This document shows positions 34,124 through 45,463 of a stretch of 64,000 bases of DNA, piece by piece. A model generated the notes under the pieces. The model saw only the letters and a list, made by a program, of their open reading frames with translations. It made no database searches and was not told where the DNA came from. The position numbers were made by a program, and so were the translations under genes. Source of the stretch: Orientallactaga sibirica (taxonomy: Eukaryota > Chordata > Mammalia > Rodentia > Dipodidae); the NCBI GenBank assembly GCA_036365145.1, contig JAEOAD010000005.1, positions 1,426,001 through 1,490,000 of the forward strand, written 5' to 3'. Within the stretch, counting starts at the first letter, position 1. Every line of letters begins with the position of its first letter.

Positions 34124-34402
34124 GTGGTTGTGCAAGTTTGTACCAGCAGTGAATGAGGGCTCCTCTTTCCGCACATCTCATCGTCATCTTCTTATGTCAT
34201 TTGATTATTTTAATGATTGCTATCCTGACTGGAGTAAGGTGGAATCTCATAGTTGTTTTAATTTTAATTTTCCTGATGGTTAAAGATGTTGAACATTTTC
34301 TTAAATGAGTATAACCTTTTACTTTTTGAGAATTTCCTCTTCATTTCTCTGCCCCATTGTTTGATTGGATTATTTGATTACTTTATTGTTTAGTTTTTTT
34401 TT

Positions 34403-34422
34403 TTTTTTTTTTGAGTTCTTTG
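34403..34422. repeat. Short poly-T run inside L1
   Basis: A T run of about 20 in the antisense L1. Adjacent L1 text continues on both sides. Confidence 0.7.
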
Positions 34423-34929
34423 TAGATTCTAGATGTTAGGCCTCTGTCGGTGTTGTAGCTGTTGAAGATTTATCTCCTACTCTGTGGGTAGTGTGTAGGC
34501 TGTGTTGATGGTATATTTGTCTGTACCAAAGCTTTTTAGCTTCATCAGATCCCACTGGTTGAATGATTGTTTAAATTCCTGGGATACTGGGGTATTGCTC
34601 AGGAACTCTTTCACCCACTCTTATATTGTGGAGAGTTCCCCTATATTTCCAGTCATTTAAAAGTTTCAGGTCTTTTATTGAGGCCATTAATCAACTTGGA
34701 GTTTGTTTTGTGCATGGTGAGAGAAGTGGGTCTAGTTTCATGTTTCTGCGTGTGGCTGTCCAATTTGTCTACATCATTTGTTGAGGATGCTGTCTTGTCT
34801 CCAGTGTGTGTTGTTGGCTCCCTTTTCAAAGATCAAGTAGGTGTGGTTACTTGAACTAAGGGCCAGGTATTTTATTTCATTCCATTGGTCTATATGTCAG
34901 CTTTTATAGCAGTATCATGTTATAGTTTT

Positions 34930-35149
34930 AAAAATATTTTGTTTATTTATTCATAAGCAGAGAGAGACAGGAAAGAGAGGAGAGAGAGAGAGAGAGATTA
35001 TTGAACAGGCCAGAGCCTCAAGCCACTTCAAATGAACTCCAGATGCATGTGCCAATTTGCACATCAGGCTTACACCAGTACTGGGGAAATGAGCTCAAGT
35101 CATTAGCCTTTGCAGGCAAGTACCTCAAATACTGATTCATTTTTCCAGG
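34930..35149 (-). mobile_element. DIP-like SINE, reverse, nested in L1
   Basis: Shows tttatttattcataagcaga, an agagag run, 'caaatgaactccagatgc' and a start region 'ttcatttttccaggcac'. L1 sequence resumes after it at 'atactatttttgttacta'. Confidence 0.85.
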
Positions 35150-35280
35150 CACCATACTATTTTTGTTACTATGTCTTTGTAGTATAGCTTTAGATCAGGT
35201 ATGGTAATACCTCCAGAGGTGTTTCTTTTGCTGAAGCTATTTTTGGATATCTGAAGCCTTCTGCCATTCCATATGAATTT

Positions 35281-35390
35281 TTTTTTTTTTTGATAGAGAC
35301 ACACAGAGAGAGGACAGATAGAGAATGAGCATTCCAGCAGCATCTCAGCCGCTGTGAATGAACTCCAGATGTGCATGCCCCTTAATTATT
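35281..35390 (-). mobile_element. DIP-like SINE, reverse, partial
   Basis: A T run, then 'gatagagacacacagaga', 'gaatgagcattccagcag' and 'gaatgaactccagatgtg'. The sequence leaves the element after about 105 bp, so the tRNA-like head is missing. Confidence 0.75.
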
Positions 35391-35429
35391 TCTCTCCATC
35401 TGGAATGCAGAAGGATGTAAATAATGTTC

Positions 35430-35548
35430 CTTTTTGTTTTCAAGGTAGGGTTTCACTCTAGCCCAGGCTGACCTGGAATTCACTCTAGATTCTCAGGGTG
35501 GCCTCAAACTCATGGCAGTCCTCCTACCTCTGCCTCCACATCCAGCCA
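35430..35548 (-). mobile_element. B1-type SINE, reverse
   Basis: Contains 'ggtagggtttcactctag', 'gacctggaattcactcta' and 'ctcctacctctgcctcca'. It lacks part of the left end. Confidence 0.85.
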
Positions 35549-35549
35549 T

Positions 35550-37600
35550 GAGTGAAAAGTTTAAGAAACCCTATCCCAGAGCAGATGACCCTCTGTTACC
35601 AAGAGTGCAAGAAGGAAGTCAAGTAAAATGGCCGCGCATTTGTTGAGCACATGTCTGTCCTTTAGGCTCACTCGAGTCTTTCGTCTTTGGAGAAAACTTT
35701 CTCATATAGGTTTGGACCAAATTACCTGTCTTGTGAAATCCCAGTAATGCTCTCTCCTTACCATCCACCCTTCCAACCGTTTCTGTCTTGTTAGAGAACC
35801 AGGATACCATTGGGTCTCTTTACCACATGAAGTTGCTAATTTCTTTGAGACTAGTTACCAAGTCTGTTACGTGTTCTACGTACATAGTGCTTGAAACTGA
35901 ACATTTAGTAAGTAATTATATAACTAAATTGATCTGGGGATAATAAAGCCAGATGGTTTATTTCTTACTCTGGACCTCACCTTCTCTTCTAATGGCAGCC
36001 ATGTCTTTTAACAAGTCCTTCTCTTGGATGAGAAGTAATAGGAAATATACATTTCCCATCAATGCTAGAATTTTAAAATGTTTCTAAGTATGTGCCATGT
36101 TAAAATGAATCAATTGCATTATTTTTAATACCAGAAAATTTAATATTTCATAATAATACTAGTTTCATTATTTTCTTCTTTATTCTCAAGACATTTTTCT
36201 TCCTCTCATTTGGCCCCAGGTCCCATTTTTAAACATGTCCAAACTCCAAGCTTTTGCTCTTCCTACGTCAATAGGTCATGTGTGCTGTCTCAGCTCCCAC
36301 CTCACAGCCAGAATCCCAACTTGTCCTCTAGTGTTGCAGTGCATCATTCACACAGCAGTGTGACACCATTGGTTCAAATCTCCCATTTAACAATTTTGAA
36401 CTCATATTTTCTTCACTTAACTTCAGTTTCGGTTCTTATCTTCTTACATGAGCACAGTCATTCTCCTTTCTTTGTCCCCATGTTGAAATAGCAACATAAG
36501 TAGTAAAGAACAAACACAAAGAATCAATTGGAAAACAAGGATTCTATAAGGAAGAGTTGGGTCTTCACTGGAGTACTATTGGGTGGCAGCATAAACATTG
36601 CATATGTTTAGTTGCAGTGCTCTTTCAGTCACATTTTTATAGACTGGGAATACAGACGAATGCTCATTTCTTATGTAGTTTTTTTTTTCCTATGCACACA
36701 TACTTACTTGACTGAATATAATTTATGAAAAACGAAGCTTGAAAAATATTTTATATAAATTCCTATCATCCAATTATGATTTCTCAAAGAGTGGTGGTAA
36801 GTATTGTAGATAAATAGTTTATAAGAAAAACAAAGAGAGGAAAGCCACGAGTGAATTGACTTACTATCTTAGACTTCAGAATAGGGAACAAAATCTTCTT
36901 GCAATGATTTTTGGATCCTTTCTATATCTGTCTGTTGGTGCCAGGGAGCTAGCAGTCTATGAGAAAGCACAGAGATAAGGGAAAATTTAAAACAGAACCA
37001 TCTAATATCTGTGAAATTCAATTTATGGTATGAAGTCATTTCACCAACTTTCTTTTTTAGAAACAAATGCAAAAGCAGAGATTCAAATTTTCTGAATACT
37101 TGGTCATTCTGAGGTGATGGTGCATCTTATAAACAACTCTGACATATCATTTCAAAAGCAAGATTTATGTTAACATTGAATGAAATAGAGCATGGTTTCC
37201 ATATATGAATTGAGAATTTCAGCTCTTTATTTTAATTCAACAAACAGAGTGTTTTCAAGTAAATCACTTTCCCCTAACTTAAACACTTGAATATGGGATG
37301 TTAGTTTAATAAATTTGAATGGATATGTGGAATATGACTATTTGTGAATATGAATAATTAAATAAGAGTACTGATTTAGTATATTTATTTGGAAATAACT
37401 AGACTGTTTATTGCTCAGCAATAATTTTATTCATGACTATTGTGTCATGGACTTTGATAATATGCCATTATGAAAACCAAGCTAGACCTACCTATTTAAA
37501 GGATATGTTTGTAAAACATTTAGGAACATTTTGAATAATAAGAAAAACACAAGAAATTTATCTTAAAATGAGGGCTTGGGCTTTAAAATTTTTTCCTATG
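35550..37600. other. Unassigned AT-rich sequence
   Basis: About 2 kb with no recognised repeat or gene. The open frame at 36210-36491 has no protein-family signature. Confidence 0.45.
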
Positions 37601-37601
37601 A

Positions 37602-37805
37602 GGCTGGAGAGATGGCTCACTGGTTAAAAGCACTTGGTGGCACAGTCTGACATCCTGGGTTCAGTTCCTCAGTACCCACATAAAGCCAGATGCACAAAGT
37701 GGTGCGTTTGGAATTCATTTACATTGGCAAGAGGCCTTGCCATACTCATTCTCTGTTTCTTTCTCTTTCTCTGTCTCCTTGTAAATAAATAAAAACTATA
37801 AAAAA
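37602..37805 (+). mobile_element. DIP-like SINE
   Basis: Contains 'gaggctggagagatggctca', 'ggttcagttcctcagtac', 'taaagccagatgcacaaa', a CT-rich stretch and a 'gtaaataaataaaaact' tail. Confidence 0.9.
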
Positions 37806-39011
37806 TAACTGCTAAGCATCACTGATAATTCTCTCAATGGCTTACATGGGCGACTTCAAACATAAAGTAAAAAAGAAATTATAATGAATGAGACTCAGAA
37901 AAATATCCCTCATTCAGTAGTGGACTCTTCCTTTTCTTTGTTGTGTTTTCTCTGATACTGGGGCTAGTCCATAGTTAGGAGAGTTTGCTTTGGCCATACC
38001 CAGTCCTTCTTACAGGGAGCAGAGCAAGATAAAAGGAATAGAGAATGAGAGCACGGTTCCAAAAGTGAGAGGATTCAATCAGTTTTTCAATTCAGTGCTA
38101 GACTTTCTTAAAATTAAAACAAAAACTCAACTAAATAAGAAATTAAAACTATGTCAGTGCTAAGTATAAAGTAGACTAAAGTGGAAAAAGGATGTGCCAT
38201 TCTTAACTTCTCATATCATTTGCACTCATTTCTCTCTAAACATGTGCTTGTAATGTCTACGGGAGCTCCAAAAAAATTAAGTTGCTGAGAAAACAAAAGC
38301 AGGAAAAAATTGTAAAATCTGGTTCATGTGAATCAGATATATAATCTGATAACAAGATCCGATATTTTCAAAGATAAAAGTAATTTTATGAACACATTCA
38401 TGTGCACAAAATACACATTAAAACAAGACTCAATTGAACAGTTATTGGAATAGTAATGACTAAAAGCCCAACGTGACATAGGAAAATAAGTTGGGTCCTA
38501 GAAACTGGTAGCATGCCACAATAATTTTTGATTTATATATTCTTCTGTGCTCATATACAAGTGGAAATTGGGGGGAAAGTACAGAATAGCTTCTCACTTT
38601 TTGTCTTAAAGAATATTATTATTCAAGCTGCATGCATGATCTTATGTGGTGCTATCAGATGTTTGGCTAAGGAAGGATGCCTTCAGAAAATGTATCCCAG
38701 TCTGAAAAATTTCTCAGTATTATATAACTGGTCAGATCCCAGACCATTTTTCTGGCCAAACAACTTAGAACAAATGCCACAATACAATTTCTCAAGTTGG
38801 TCATGATCTGGGTCAGACTGAGCAAAATAAAATATATAATTTCTAGTGGCTACATGGTATTTACATAGATTTTTTTGTATTAAAGGATTGAGTGTAAACC
38901 ATTATTATATTTAATTTAAGTTGCAATTTTTATGGGACAGGATGCCTTAATAATAGACAACTTGTTAACATGTCAGTGAATCCACCTTTCAGTCATCAAA
39001 GGTTAAAGCCA
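37806..39011. other. Unassigned AT-rich sequence
   Basis: No recognised repeat or gene. Confidence 0.45.
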
Positions 39012-39012
39012 G

Positions 39013-39838
39013 GCTTCTATTGAGATGCTGAGAGCAGTAGACAGCTGATCCTAGTACATCTAATGAGATGCTGCCAGCAGTACATCAGATGCTGATCAGC
39101 TGAAAGTACATCTAATGAGATGCTGAGAGCAGTACACAGCTGATCCTAGTACATCTAATGAGATGCTGTACACAGCTGATCCTAGTACATCTAATGAGAT
39201 GCTGAGAGCAGTACACACACAGCTGAAACTAGTACATCTAATGAGATGCTGCAGTACACAGCTGCAGTATCACAGCTGATCCTAGTACATCTAATGAGAT
39301 GCTGAGAGCTGCAGTACACAGCTGATCCTAGCACATCTAATGAGATGCTGAGAGCAGCAGTACACACTGAAACAGCTGAAACTAGTACATCTAATGAGAT
39401 GCTGAGAGCAGTACACAGCTGATCCTAGTACATCTAATGAGATGCTGAGAGCAGTACACAGCTGATCCTAGTACATCTAATGAGATGCTGAGAGCAGTAC
39501 ACAGCTGATCCTAGTACATCTAATGAGATGCTGAGAGCAGTACACAGCTGATCCTAGTACATCTGAGATCCTGAAACTAGTACATCTAATGAGATGCTGT
39601 ATATCTAATGAGATGCTGAGAGCAGTACACAGCTGATCCTAGTACATCTAATGAGATGCTGAGAGAGAGCAGTACATCTAATGAGAGCTGCATACACAGC
39701 CTAGTACATCTAATGAGATGCTGAGAGCAGTACACAGGTGATCCTAGTACATCTAATGAGATGCTGAGAGCAGTACACAGCTGATCCTAGTACATCTAAT
39801 GAGATGCTGAGAGCCATACACAGCTGATCCTAGTACAT
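39013..39838. repeat. 43-bp minisatellite, about 18-20 units
   Basis: The core unit is 43 bp, made of gctgatcctagtacatctaa followed by tgagatgctgagagcagtac and aca. The anchor gagatgctg occurs 18 times between about 39021 and 39801, plus degenerate copies near 39561 and 39683. Spacing is exactly 43 bp over 39396-39439-39482-39525 and again near 39610-39653 and 39715-39758-39801. Other units are shortened or extended by internal gains and losses. The unit is not a multiple of three and no frame stays open, so it is not coding. Each full unit carries CAGCTG (across the joint) and a TAAT core. Confidence 0.98.
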
Positions 39839-39989
39839 TGGTTGTTATACATAGCCTTTTCCTATGTAGCAGAAGCAAACAGAGCTGCTGAGATGAAGAG
39901 CAATACTCCTGAATGAACAATCTGAGAAAATTTTACACAAGGAAAGTGTTACTACAACTAATGGATCAACAAGCTGGATTCCTTTCCAT

Positions 39990-40100
39990 TAGCATTTTTA
40001 TCTCTGGGAACCTGTTAGAAACACAAAAAGCTTGGGTTCAAGCCCAGGCTATTAAATCAACATCTGAAATATAAAACCCTGAGGAAAATAATTCCAGATG
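39990..40100 (+). mobile_element. MER5-type DNA transposon fragment
   Basis: The text 'tctgggaacctgttagaaac', 'ttcaagcccaggctatta' and 'aatcaacatctgaaata' follows the central part of MER5-type hAT elements. An old non-autonomous fragment with no terminal repeats visible. Confidence 0.5.
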
Positions 40101-41028
40101 TGTGAGGAACTGGCAGAGGTGTGAGGAACCATCAGTGGTGCAGCTACACTTATTGTTTTGATTATGGTGATGGTTTCATATACTTTTTCCAAATAATCAA
40201 GATGTATGCTTTAAATATGTGCAATATCTTATAGGTCAATAATACAGCACTGATTTTTTCTGAAAGCCAATAACTGATGAAACTTTCCTAGACAATGTAT
40301 CTGTAGATCAAAATGATGAGAAGTATCATCCTTTTGTCCCTCTATGAGCAAATTTAAAGTCCCTGATACCAGTGTCTCTGAAAAAAGCCATTGGGTTATT
40401 TATTTGTCTAACTTCCCATCTCAGTGGTCAGGTCATCATAAAATGGTGTCAGAGGTCAACAGCAAGTAAAACAACGATTTTCTTCTAATATCTACCTTTC
40501 CAAGATACACAGATGGGACCTTTATATGACCTTATATTTTCCTATCATCATTACACAGGGTTATGGAAACATGACCTGGACATTTATGATAAAACTAAAG
40601 ACAATATAATATGATCATGACAATGTACATTTATTCTGTTTTGGAGACATATGCTTGGGAGTTGGGAGGCAAGCAAAACAACTTCAGTTATACCTAATTG
40701 TTTTTCAAGAATGCAGGTTGGTCTTCAAATACTTTGTGAGCAGAAGTTATTTTTCAGGACATTTCCATTTTCCGTAGTTATCAACTCTTGTTACCTTTTT
40801 AAAAACATCTAGTTCCTATCCTCAACTTCTCCAACATTTTGAGGATAATAATTATGAGAGGCTATGTGATGTAGTTACCTTTTCCCTCACAACATTTATT
40901 GCCCGAGCCCAAAATAAGCAAAATGTCCAACCATTCTAAACATTTTCTGAAGGTCATGTGTGTAATGGAGACGCCACACGGGAGAGGTCTGCTTTTCCCA
41001 AGTGCACGAGCTTTGCTTCTAGTAATTA
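40101..41028. other. Unassigned sequence
   Basis: No recognised repeat or gene. Confidence 0.4.
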
Positions 41029-41029
41029 A

Positions 41030-41231
41030 AAAATATATTTATTTGCAAGCAGAGTGAGAAGAGAGACAGACACAGAGAGAATGGGCATGCCAGGACCTCT
41101 AGCCACTGTAAACAACCTCCAGACACATGCACCCCTTGTGCATCTGGCTTATGTGGGTCCTGGGGAATCAAACCTGGTTACTTTGGTTTCACAGGCAAAT
41201 GCCTTAACTACTAAGCCATCTCTGCAGCCCC
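41030..41231 (-). mobile_element. DIP-like SINE, reverse
   Basis: Contains 'gagagaatgggcatgcca', 'ccttgtgcatctggctta', 'gtttcacaggcaaatgcc' and 'aagccatctctgcagccc'. Confidence 0.92.
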
Positions 41232-41318
41232 TATTTCTATTAATTTTAACCTCAAACCTTTATGCATTGGGAGAAACAATTGATGAAAGTGAGAGATATC
41301 AGATGACACTGTCATTTT

Positions 41319-41760
41319 TTAAAAGAACTTTATTATCTTGGGTTAGTGGATGTATTCTATGTGGAAGATTCTGTACCTGGACATTGCTTGGGGTTCCACC
41401 CATGGCTCACTTTAGTTAGTGTCAGAAGGTCTTCTGGGACCTTGCATTTGGGAGACTCACAATTTGGGTTGGTCTTTCTTCAGAACATACTAGTGGAAGA
41501 TTCTGTGGAGCAGTTCATGGTAGTTATTTTCTTTTTCATTCAGGTTTGTGGCTTCTTTACTCCTCTTGCCTTCAAACTGGCATGTGGTGCAGCTTCTTTG
41601 AATTCATCGTGCTCATTCTCGTTTCAGTCTGGCGAGGTCTAAGTGAGGCACCTGCAGGGAGAAGCAGTGTCTGAGGGACTGAGCTTCCTCTTGGAGCTCT
41701 ATCCTGGCTACTCAGTCAGCCTGGTGCTCACTCCTCTTCTCAACTCCCAATGGCAGAGGT
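41319..41760 (-). pseudogene. Possible antisense retropseudogene, parent unknown
   Basis: On the minus strand the right-hand end looks like an mRNA 3' end: an AATAAAG signal, then about ten bases and an A run (plus strand: a T run at about 41319, then cttttaa-type sequence and ctttattat). The block is G+C-richer than its surroundings. I could not identify a parent gene, a long open frame or a matching target duplication. An LTR or other repeat is the main alternative. Confidence 0.25.
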
Positions 41761-42160
41761 CCTGGTAATATGTTAGTCAACTTTAAGAATAGTCACTTTC
41801 AAATATTGGTGTTATCAATTACATTCAGTCCCTGAATTATTTCAGGAAGGATATAAGAACCAACTTCTATTCCTGTTTAGAGTCCATGAGGGATTTGGCC
41901 ATAAGACACATTTTCTCATTTATAGAATCTATGAATCCTGAATGTAAGACAAGATTTATTACATCTTGGAATTTGTAATTAAGTAATTTTAGTACATTTA
42001 AGCTACAAGAAAATAGTATGAAGAATTAAATTTTAGAACTCAGGATAGATAAAGGCCTTTATGGCAGGACAAAAGACTAGAAAATATAAAAAAGCATTAA
42101 AAGAAAATAAGATATACTATTCTGATTCTCAGAAAAAATAAATATGTGTCTATAAAATAA
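41761..42160. other. Unassigned AT-rich sequence
   Basis: No recognised repeat or gene. Confidence 0.4.
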
Positions 42161-42167
42161 TGTTGTG

Positions 42168-42388
42168 GAATGGGAACATGGCTTAGTAGTTAAAGGCACT
42201 TGCTTGCAAAGCCTGCCTGCCAAAGTTCAATTTTCCAGTACCCATGTAAAGCTAGATGTTCAAAATGGCACATTTATCTGGAGTTCATTAGCAGTGCCCT
42301 AGTGCACCCATTCTCTTTCTCTCTCTCTTTTTTCCTCTGTTTTTGTCCCTCTCTAATCACAGGTAAACAAATAAAAATTTAAAACTTT
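42168..42388 (+). mobile_element. DIP-like SINE, first of a head-to-tail pair
   Basis: Diverged copy with 'gggaacatggcttagtag', 'gttcaattttccagtacc', 'tatctggagttcattagc' and a CT-rich stretch ending in an 'aaacaaataaaaattt' tail. Confidence 0.85.
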
Positions 42389-42637
42389 TGGGCTGGAGAG
42401 ATGGATTTGTGGATAAAGTGCTTGTTTTCACAGCCAAAGGATCCAGGTTCAATTTCCCAGTATCCATGTAAGCCAGATGCAGAAGGTGACACATGTGTCT
42501 GGAGTTTGTTTGAAGTTTCTAGAGGCCCTAGCAAGCCCATACACACGTTCTCTCTCTCTCTCTCTCCCTCCCTCTCCCCCTCTCTGTTTCTTTCTTTCTC
42601 TCTCCCTCTCAAATAAAATAAATTTCACTAAAAAAGT
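42389..42637 (+). mobile_element. DIP-like SINE, second of a head-to-tail pair
   Basis: Starts directly after the tail of the first copy with 'gggctggagagatggatt', then 'ggttcaatttcccagtat', 'taagccagatgcagaagg', a long CT run and a 'ctcaaataaaataaattt' tail. Confidence 0.92.
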
Positions 42638-43410
42638 AATATTTTATAGTAATGTAATTAAACCTGCCTTGCAACTGAGGACAAATCAGGGGAGCACTGG
42701 GAGGTTTTGAGAAAAGGAGAGGGTCTGGGCAATGGTTCAGTTGTGAATTCGGTGAGATGTAATTTTGAAAATCATAGATTCACAAACTGATTCTGTTCTA
42801 ACAATAGAGTGGGTTATTTATGGCAAACCCTGTTGCTGAAGCAGACAGCAAGACAAATCACACAAGAGGAAATGGTTTGAAGCAAGCTGAGCATTGGCAA
42901 GGCTGAAAGAAATCATGAGGCCAGGACATGAGGGAGAGATGGAGGTCCAGCTGTGAGCCTAGCGTTTGACAGATTTCCCCAGGGCAGGTGACATTCAACA
43001 GGTACCACTCACCACTACAGAAACACAGAACCCGGGGGCCTTTAAAGTGTCTTATGTCTTACAAATTGGACTTCAAGGAACTTCTAAAAGTAAGAAACTT
43101 AGTTAATGCTCTTGGATTTTGGTTGGGTTCTTCATATTGCTACATCATTAAAATAAAGGTAACATAACTATTTGTTTTATAAAAATAGTGTGCTATATTT
43201 CCAAGTGGCAGTGAATACAAGTTACCTTTTCCTCACTCAGTCTATTCAAAACAATTTCAGGGAGGTATGTCAAAATGTGAAAGCTAACAAAAGGTAAAAC
43301 AGCAAGTCTTCTCATGATGAACATATAATGGCTTGTCCTTGAATAGGTGGAAACTTCTTAATAACATATTGTGCATTAGAAGTAAGATGTTTGCTTAATA
43401 GGCAATGTTT
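42638..43410. other. Unassigned sequence
   Basis: No recognised repeat or gene. Confidence 0.4.
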
Positions 43411-43411
43411 A

Positions 43412-43625
43412 TATTTTTTATTTATTTATTTATTATGTTTATGTGTGTGAGTGAGAGAAAATACGAGTGTCAGTATGGGTGCACCAGGCTTCTTGCCACT
43501 GTAAACGAATTCCAGATGCATGTGCCACTTTGTGTTTCTGGCTTTTCTTGGGTACTAGAGAACTAAACACAGGCCAGCAGGTTTTGCAAGCAAGTTCATT
43601 TAATGGCTGAGCCATCTCACAGGTC
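43412..43625 (-). mobile_element. DIP-like SINE, reverse, diverged
   Basis: Contains tttatttatttatttattat, 'gtaaacgaattccagatg' and 'aatggctgagccatctca'. Confidence 0.8.
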
Positions 43626-44284
43626 TTTATTAGGTAAATTTTAAGAGAATGATCCTTTATTGTTGTATATATTTTAATGATTTCTCCTACATAAAATATT
43701 CTTTTTCCACAGGCTAACTCACTTGTTCTGTTACCTTCACAGATTCACAATACTGTTTTCCCAATAGAAATCTGCATGGACAAATAAGGCTTCACATTTC
43801 TCAAAATAATTGCTTCCTAAGATAAGAATATGTCATAATTAAATACTTTTTATTTTTAGTTGTGATCATTTCCATGGAATTCCAAAAAATACCATTCAAC
43901 AGTCATTGAATTGATGTGGATAAAAAAATACTTGATAGACTACACTAACTTTCTAATGTCCAAAACTATAGCTGTCCTGACTGTAGGAAAGCAGTGTGGC
44001 AATTACTCTTCTGGACATTTACTCCGTGTGTGCCTATTCATTTTTCCACTTGAAAAAAGCAACAATTCACTTGTACTTGCAGGCTTAACAAGGTTAACTG
44101 TGATTTGATGTAAGTGACAGATCTACATTTACAGAGAAGCATAGCAGCAGTATTTACAAGAAGCATAAGTGGAATGGGAGTGAAAGATATATGATCACAG
44201 AAAGGTGAAAATGTCAGACCAATAGTAAAATCTCGTAAGATGTATGAGAAGTCCAGGAACCCAGAATAAGGTAAAACACTTAGC
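43626..44284. other. Unassigned sequence, possibly with a decayed L1 piece
   Basis: Around 43975-44005 the text 'ctgtaggaaagcagtgtggc' resembles an old L1 ORF2 segment, but too little matches for a firm call. Confidence 0.3.
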
Positions 44285-44289
44285 TCTTT

Positions 44290-44575
44290 GTCGCCATGAC
44301 CTTCTCATTGCTGGGACAAAGCACCCAACCAAAAGCAGCTTCTGGGAGGCAAGCTGTTTATTTGGGTTTGCAGTCAACACTGATGTCTAGGGAAAGATGG
44401 TGGAACATCAGCTCCTCATCTCCTTGCTGTGTGGACAACAGCAGGAGAGTGAGCTGACTAACGCTGGAAGTTAATAAGCCTCAAGGTCTACTCCCAATGA
44501 TGCACAGGGATCAAGCATTCAAACCACAAAGGTTTATGATGTACACCACATTCAAATTCCCATACTCTTATTTCC
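44290..44575 (-). mobile_element. LTR-like fragment (ERVL/MaLR type), reverse
   Basis: Contains 'cattgctgggacaaagca', 'aagctgtttatttgggttt' (reversed polyadenylation region), 'gatcaagcattcaaacca' and 'acattcaaattcccata'. This pattern is typical of reversed rodent ERVL/MaLR LTR-like repeats. The ends are approximate. Confidence 0.5.
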
Positions 44576-45239
44576 ATAAGAGATATCGTGCATTAATTAT
44601 AGATTCAATAGATAAATAGAAGAGAGATCGATTCTAAGGAAAATACTCATGTGATCATAGAAACTGGTAAATGCAAAACCTACAGAGTGTACCAGCGTGT
44701 AGCAGACATTGAGATTTAAGAATGAAAGTTGTCTTCTGGCAGAATCCTGCCTGACTTGGGAAAAGTCAGTCCTTGTTCTGTTCAGTTGAGCTAATAGAAT
44801 GAGGACATTACAGAAGACAATCTGTTTTACCCAAAATATACTAATTTGCTCATTTCATCCAAAAATCACTTTAACATAAACATTTGGAATAATGTTTAGC
44901 TACATTAACATGTAGAATTAGTCATAGTCAATGAGCATAGATAAATACTTGTAATGTACAAAGACATCTCACACTGCAGACAGAATAATTATGTGCAATA
45001 AATGAAACTCACACTTTCAAGAACAGCTCCAACCAGCTCAGAACAGATATCATTTAGTGTGAACACTATTGTCATCTACAAACATCATAGTTGACAAAGG
45101 TGATTTGGTTCACCTAAAGCCAAGTATGAGATTTCCTGCTTAGCAATGACCACATTCTACTTTAAGAAAAATACTTCCTATCAAACCTAGTATCTAACTT
45201 TTCCAGAGACATAATTTTGGTGATACAGAAAGTATGAGA
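44576..45239. other. Unassigned sequence
   Basis: No recognised repeat or gene. Confidence 0.4.
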
Positions 45240-45463
45240 GGGCTGGAGAGATGGTTTAGCAGTTAAGGCATTTGCCTGCAAAGACAAAGGATCCTGGTTC
45301 AACTCTCCAAGACCCATGTTAGCCAGATGCACAAGGGGGGTGCACACATCTGGAGTTCCTTTGTGGTGTCTGGAGGCCTTGGTGCATCCACTCTTTCCTC
45401 TCTCTCTGCCTCTTTTCTTTCTCAAATAAATTAATTAATTAAATTAAATCATTTTTAAAAATC
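45240..45463 (+). mobile_element. DIP-like SINE
   Basis: Contains 'gggctggagagatggttt', 'ggttcaactctccaagac', 'tagccagatgcacaaggg', a CT-rich stretch and a TTAATTAATTAAAT-type tail. Confidence 0.92.

Larger units (their letters stand above)
33181..35280 (-). mobile_element. L1 element: ORF2 C-terminal part and 3' UTR, reverse
   Basis: A 3' fragment of an L1 in reverse orientation. The 3' UTR end (33181-33400) carries the same 'ccccattcccctgagggc' and 'ggtattcaccatggggctg' blocks as the other L1 3' ends in reverse. Beyond it lies ORF2. Minus-strand translation near 33583-33765 contains the typical KMKIELQTDPAIPLLAIYPR-like stretch, and near 35150-35300 contains SGGITIPDLKLYYKDIV, both in the ORF2 C-terminal half. 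Stops and frame breaks show it is dead. It is interrupted by a solo LTR (33748-34123) and a SINE (34930-35149). The 5' part is absent. Confidence 0.9.
33583..35280 (-). pseudogene. L1 ORF2 remnant (reverse transcriptase C-terminal region)
   Basis: The decayed coding part of the L1 above. In full-length L1, ORF2 encodes an endonuclease and reverse transcriptase. Only the region after the catalytic domain is present, so neither activity can be encoded. Frame breaks occur at both inserted elements and elsewhere. Nothing suggests host co-option. Confidence 0.85.

Noticed and set aside
39013..39838. CRISPR-like array
   Set aside because: The window is mammalian. The units are directly adjacent without unique spacers, so this is a minisatellite, not a repeat-spacer array.
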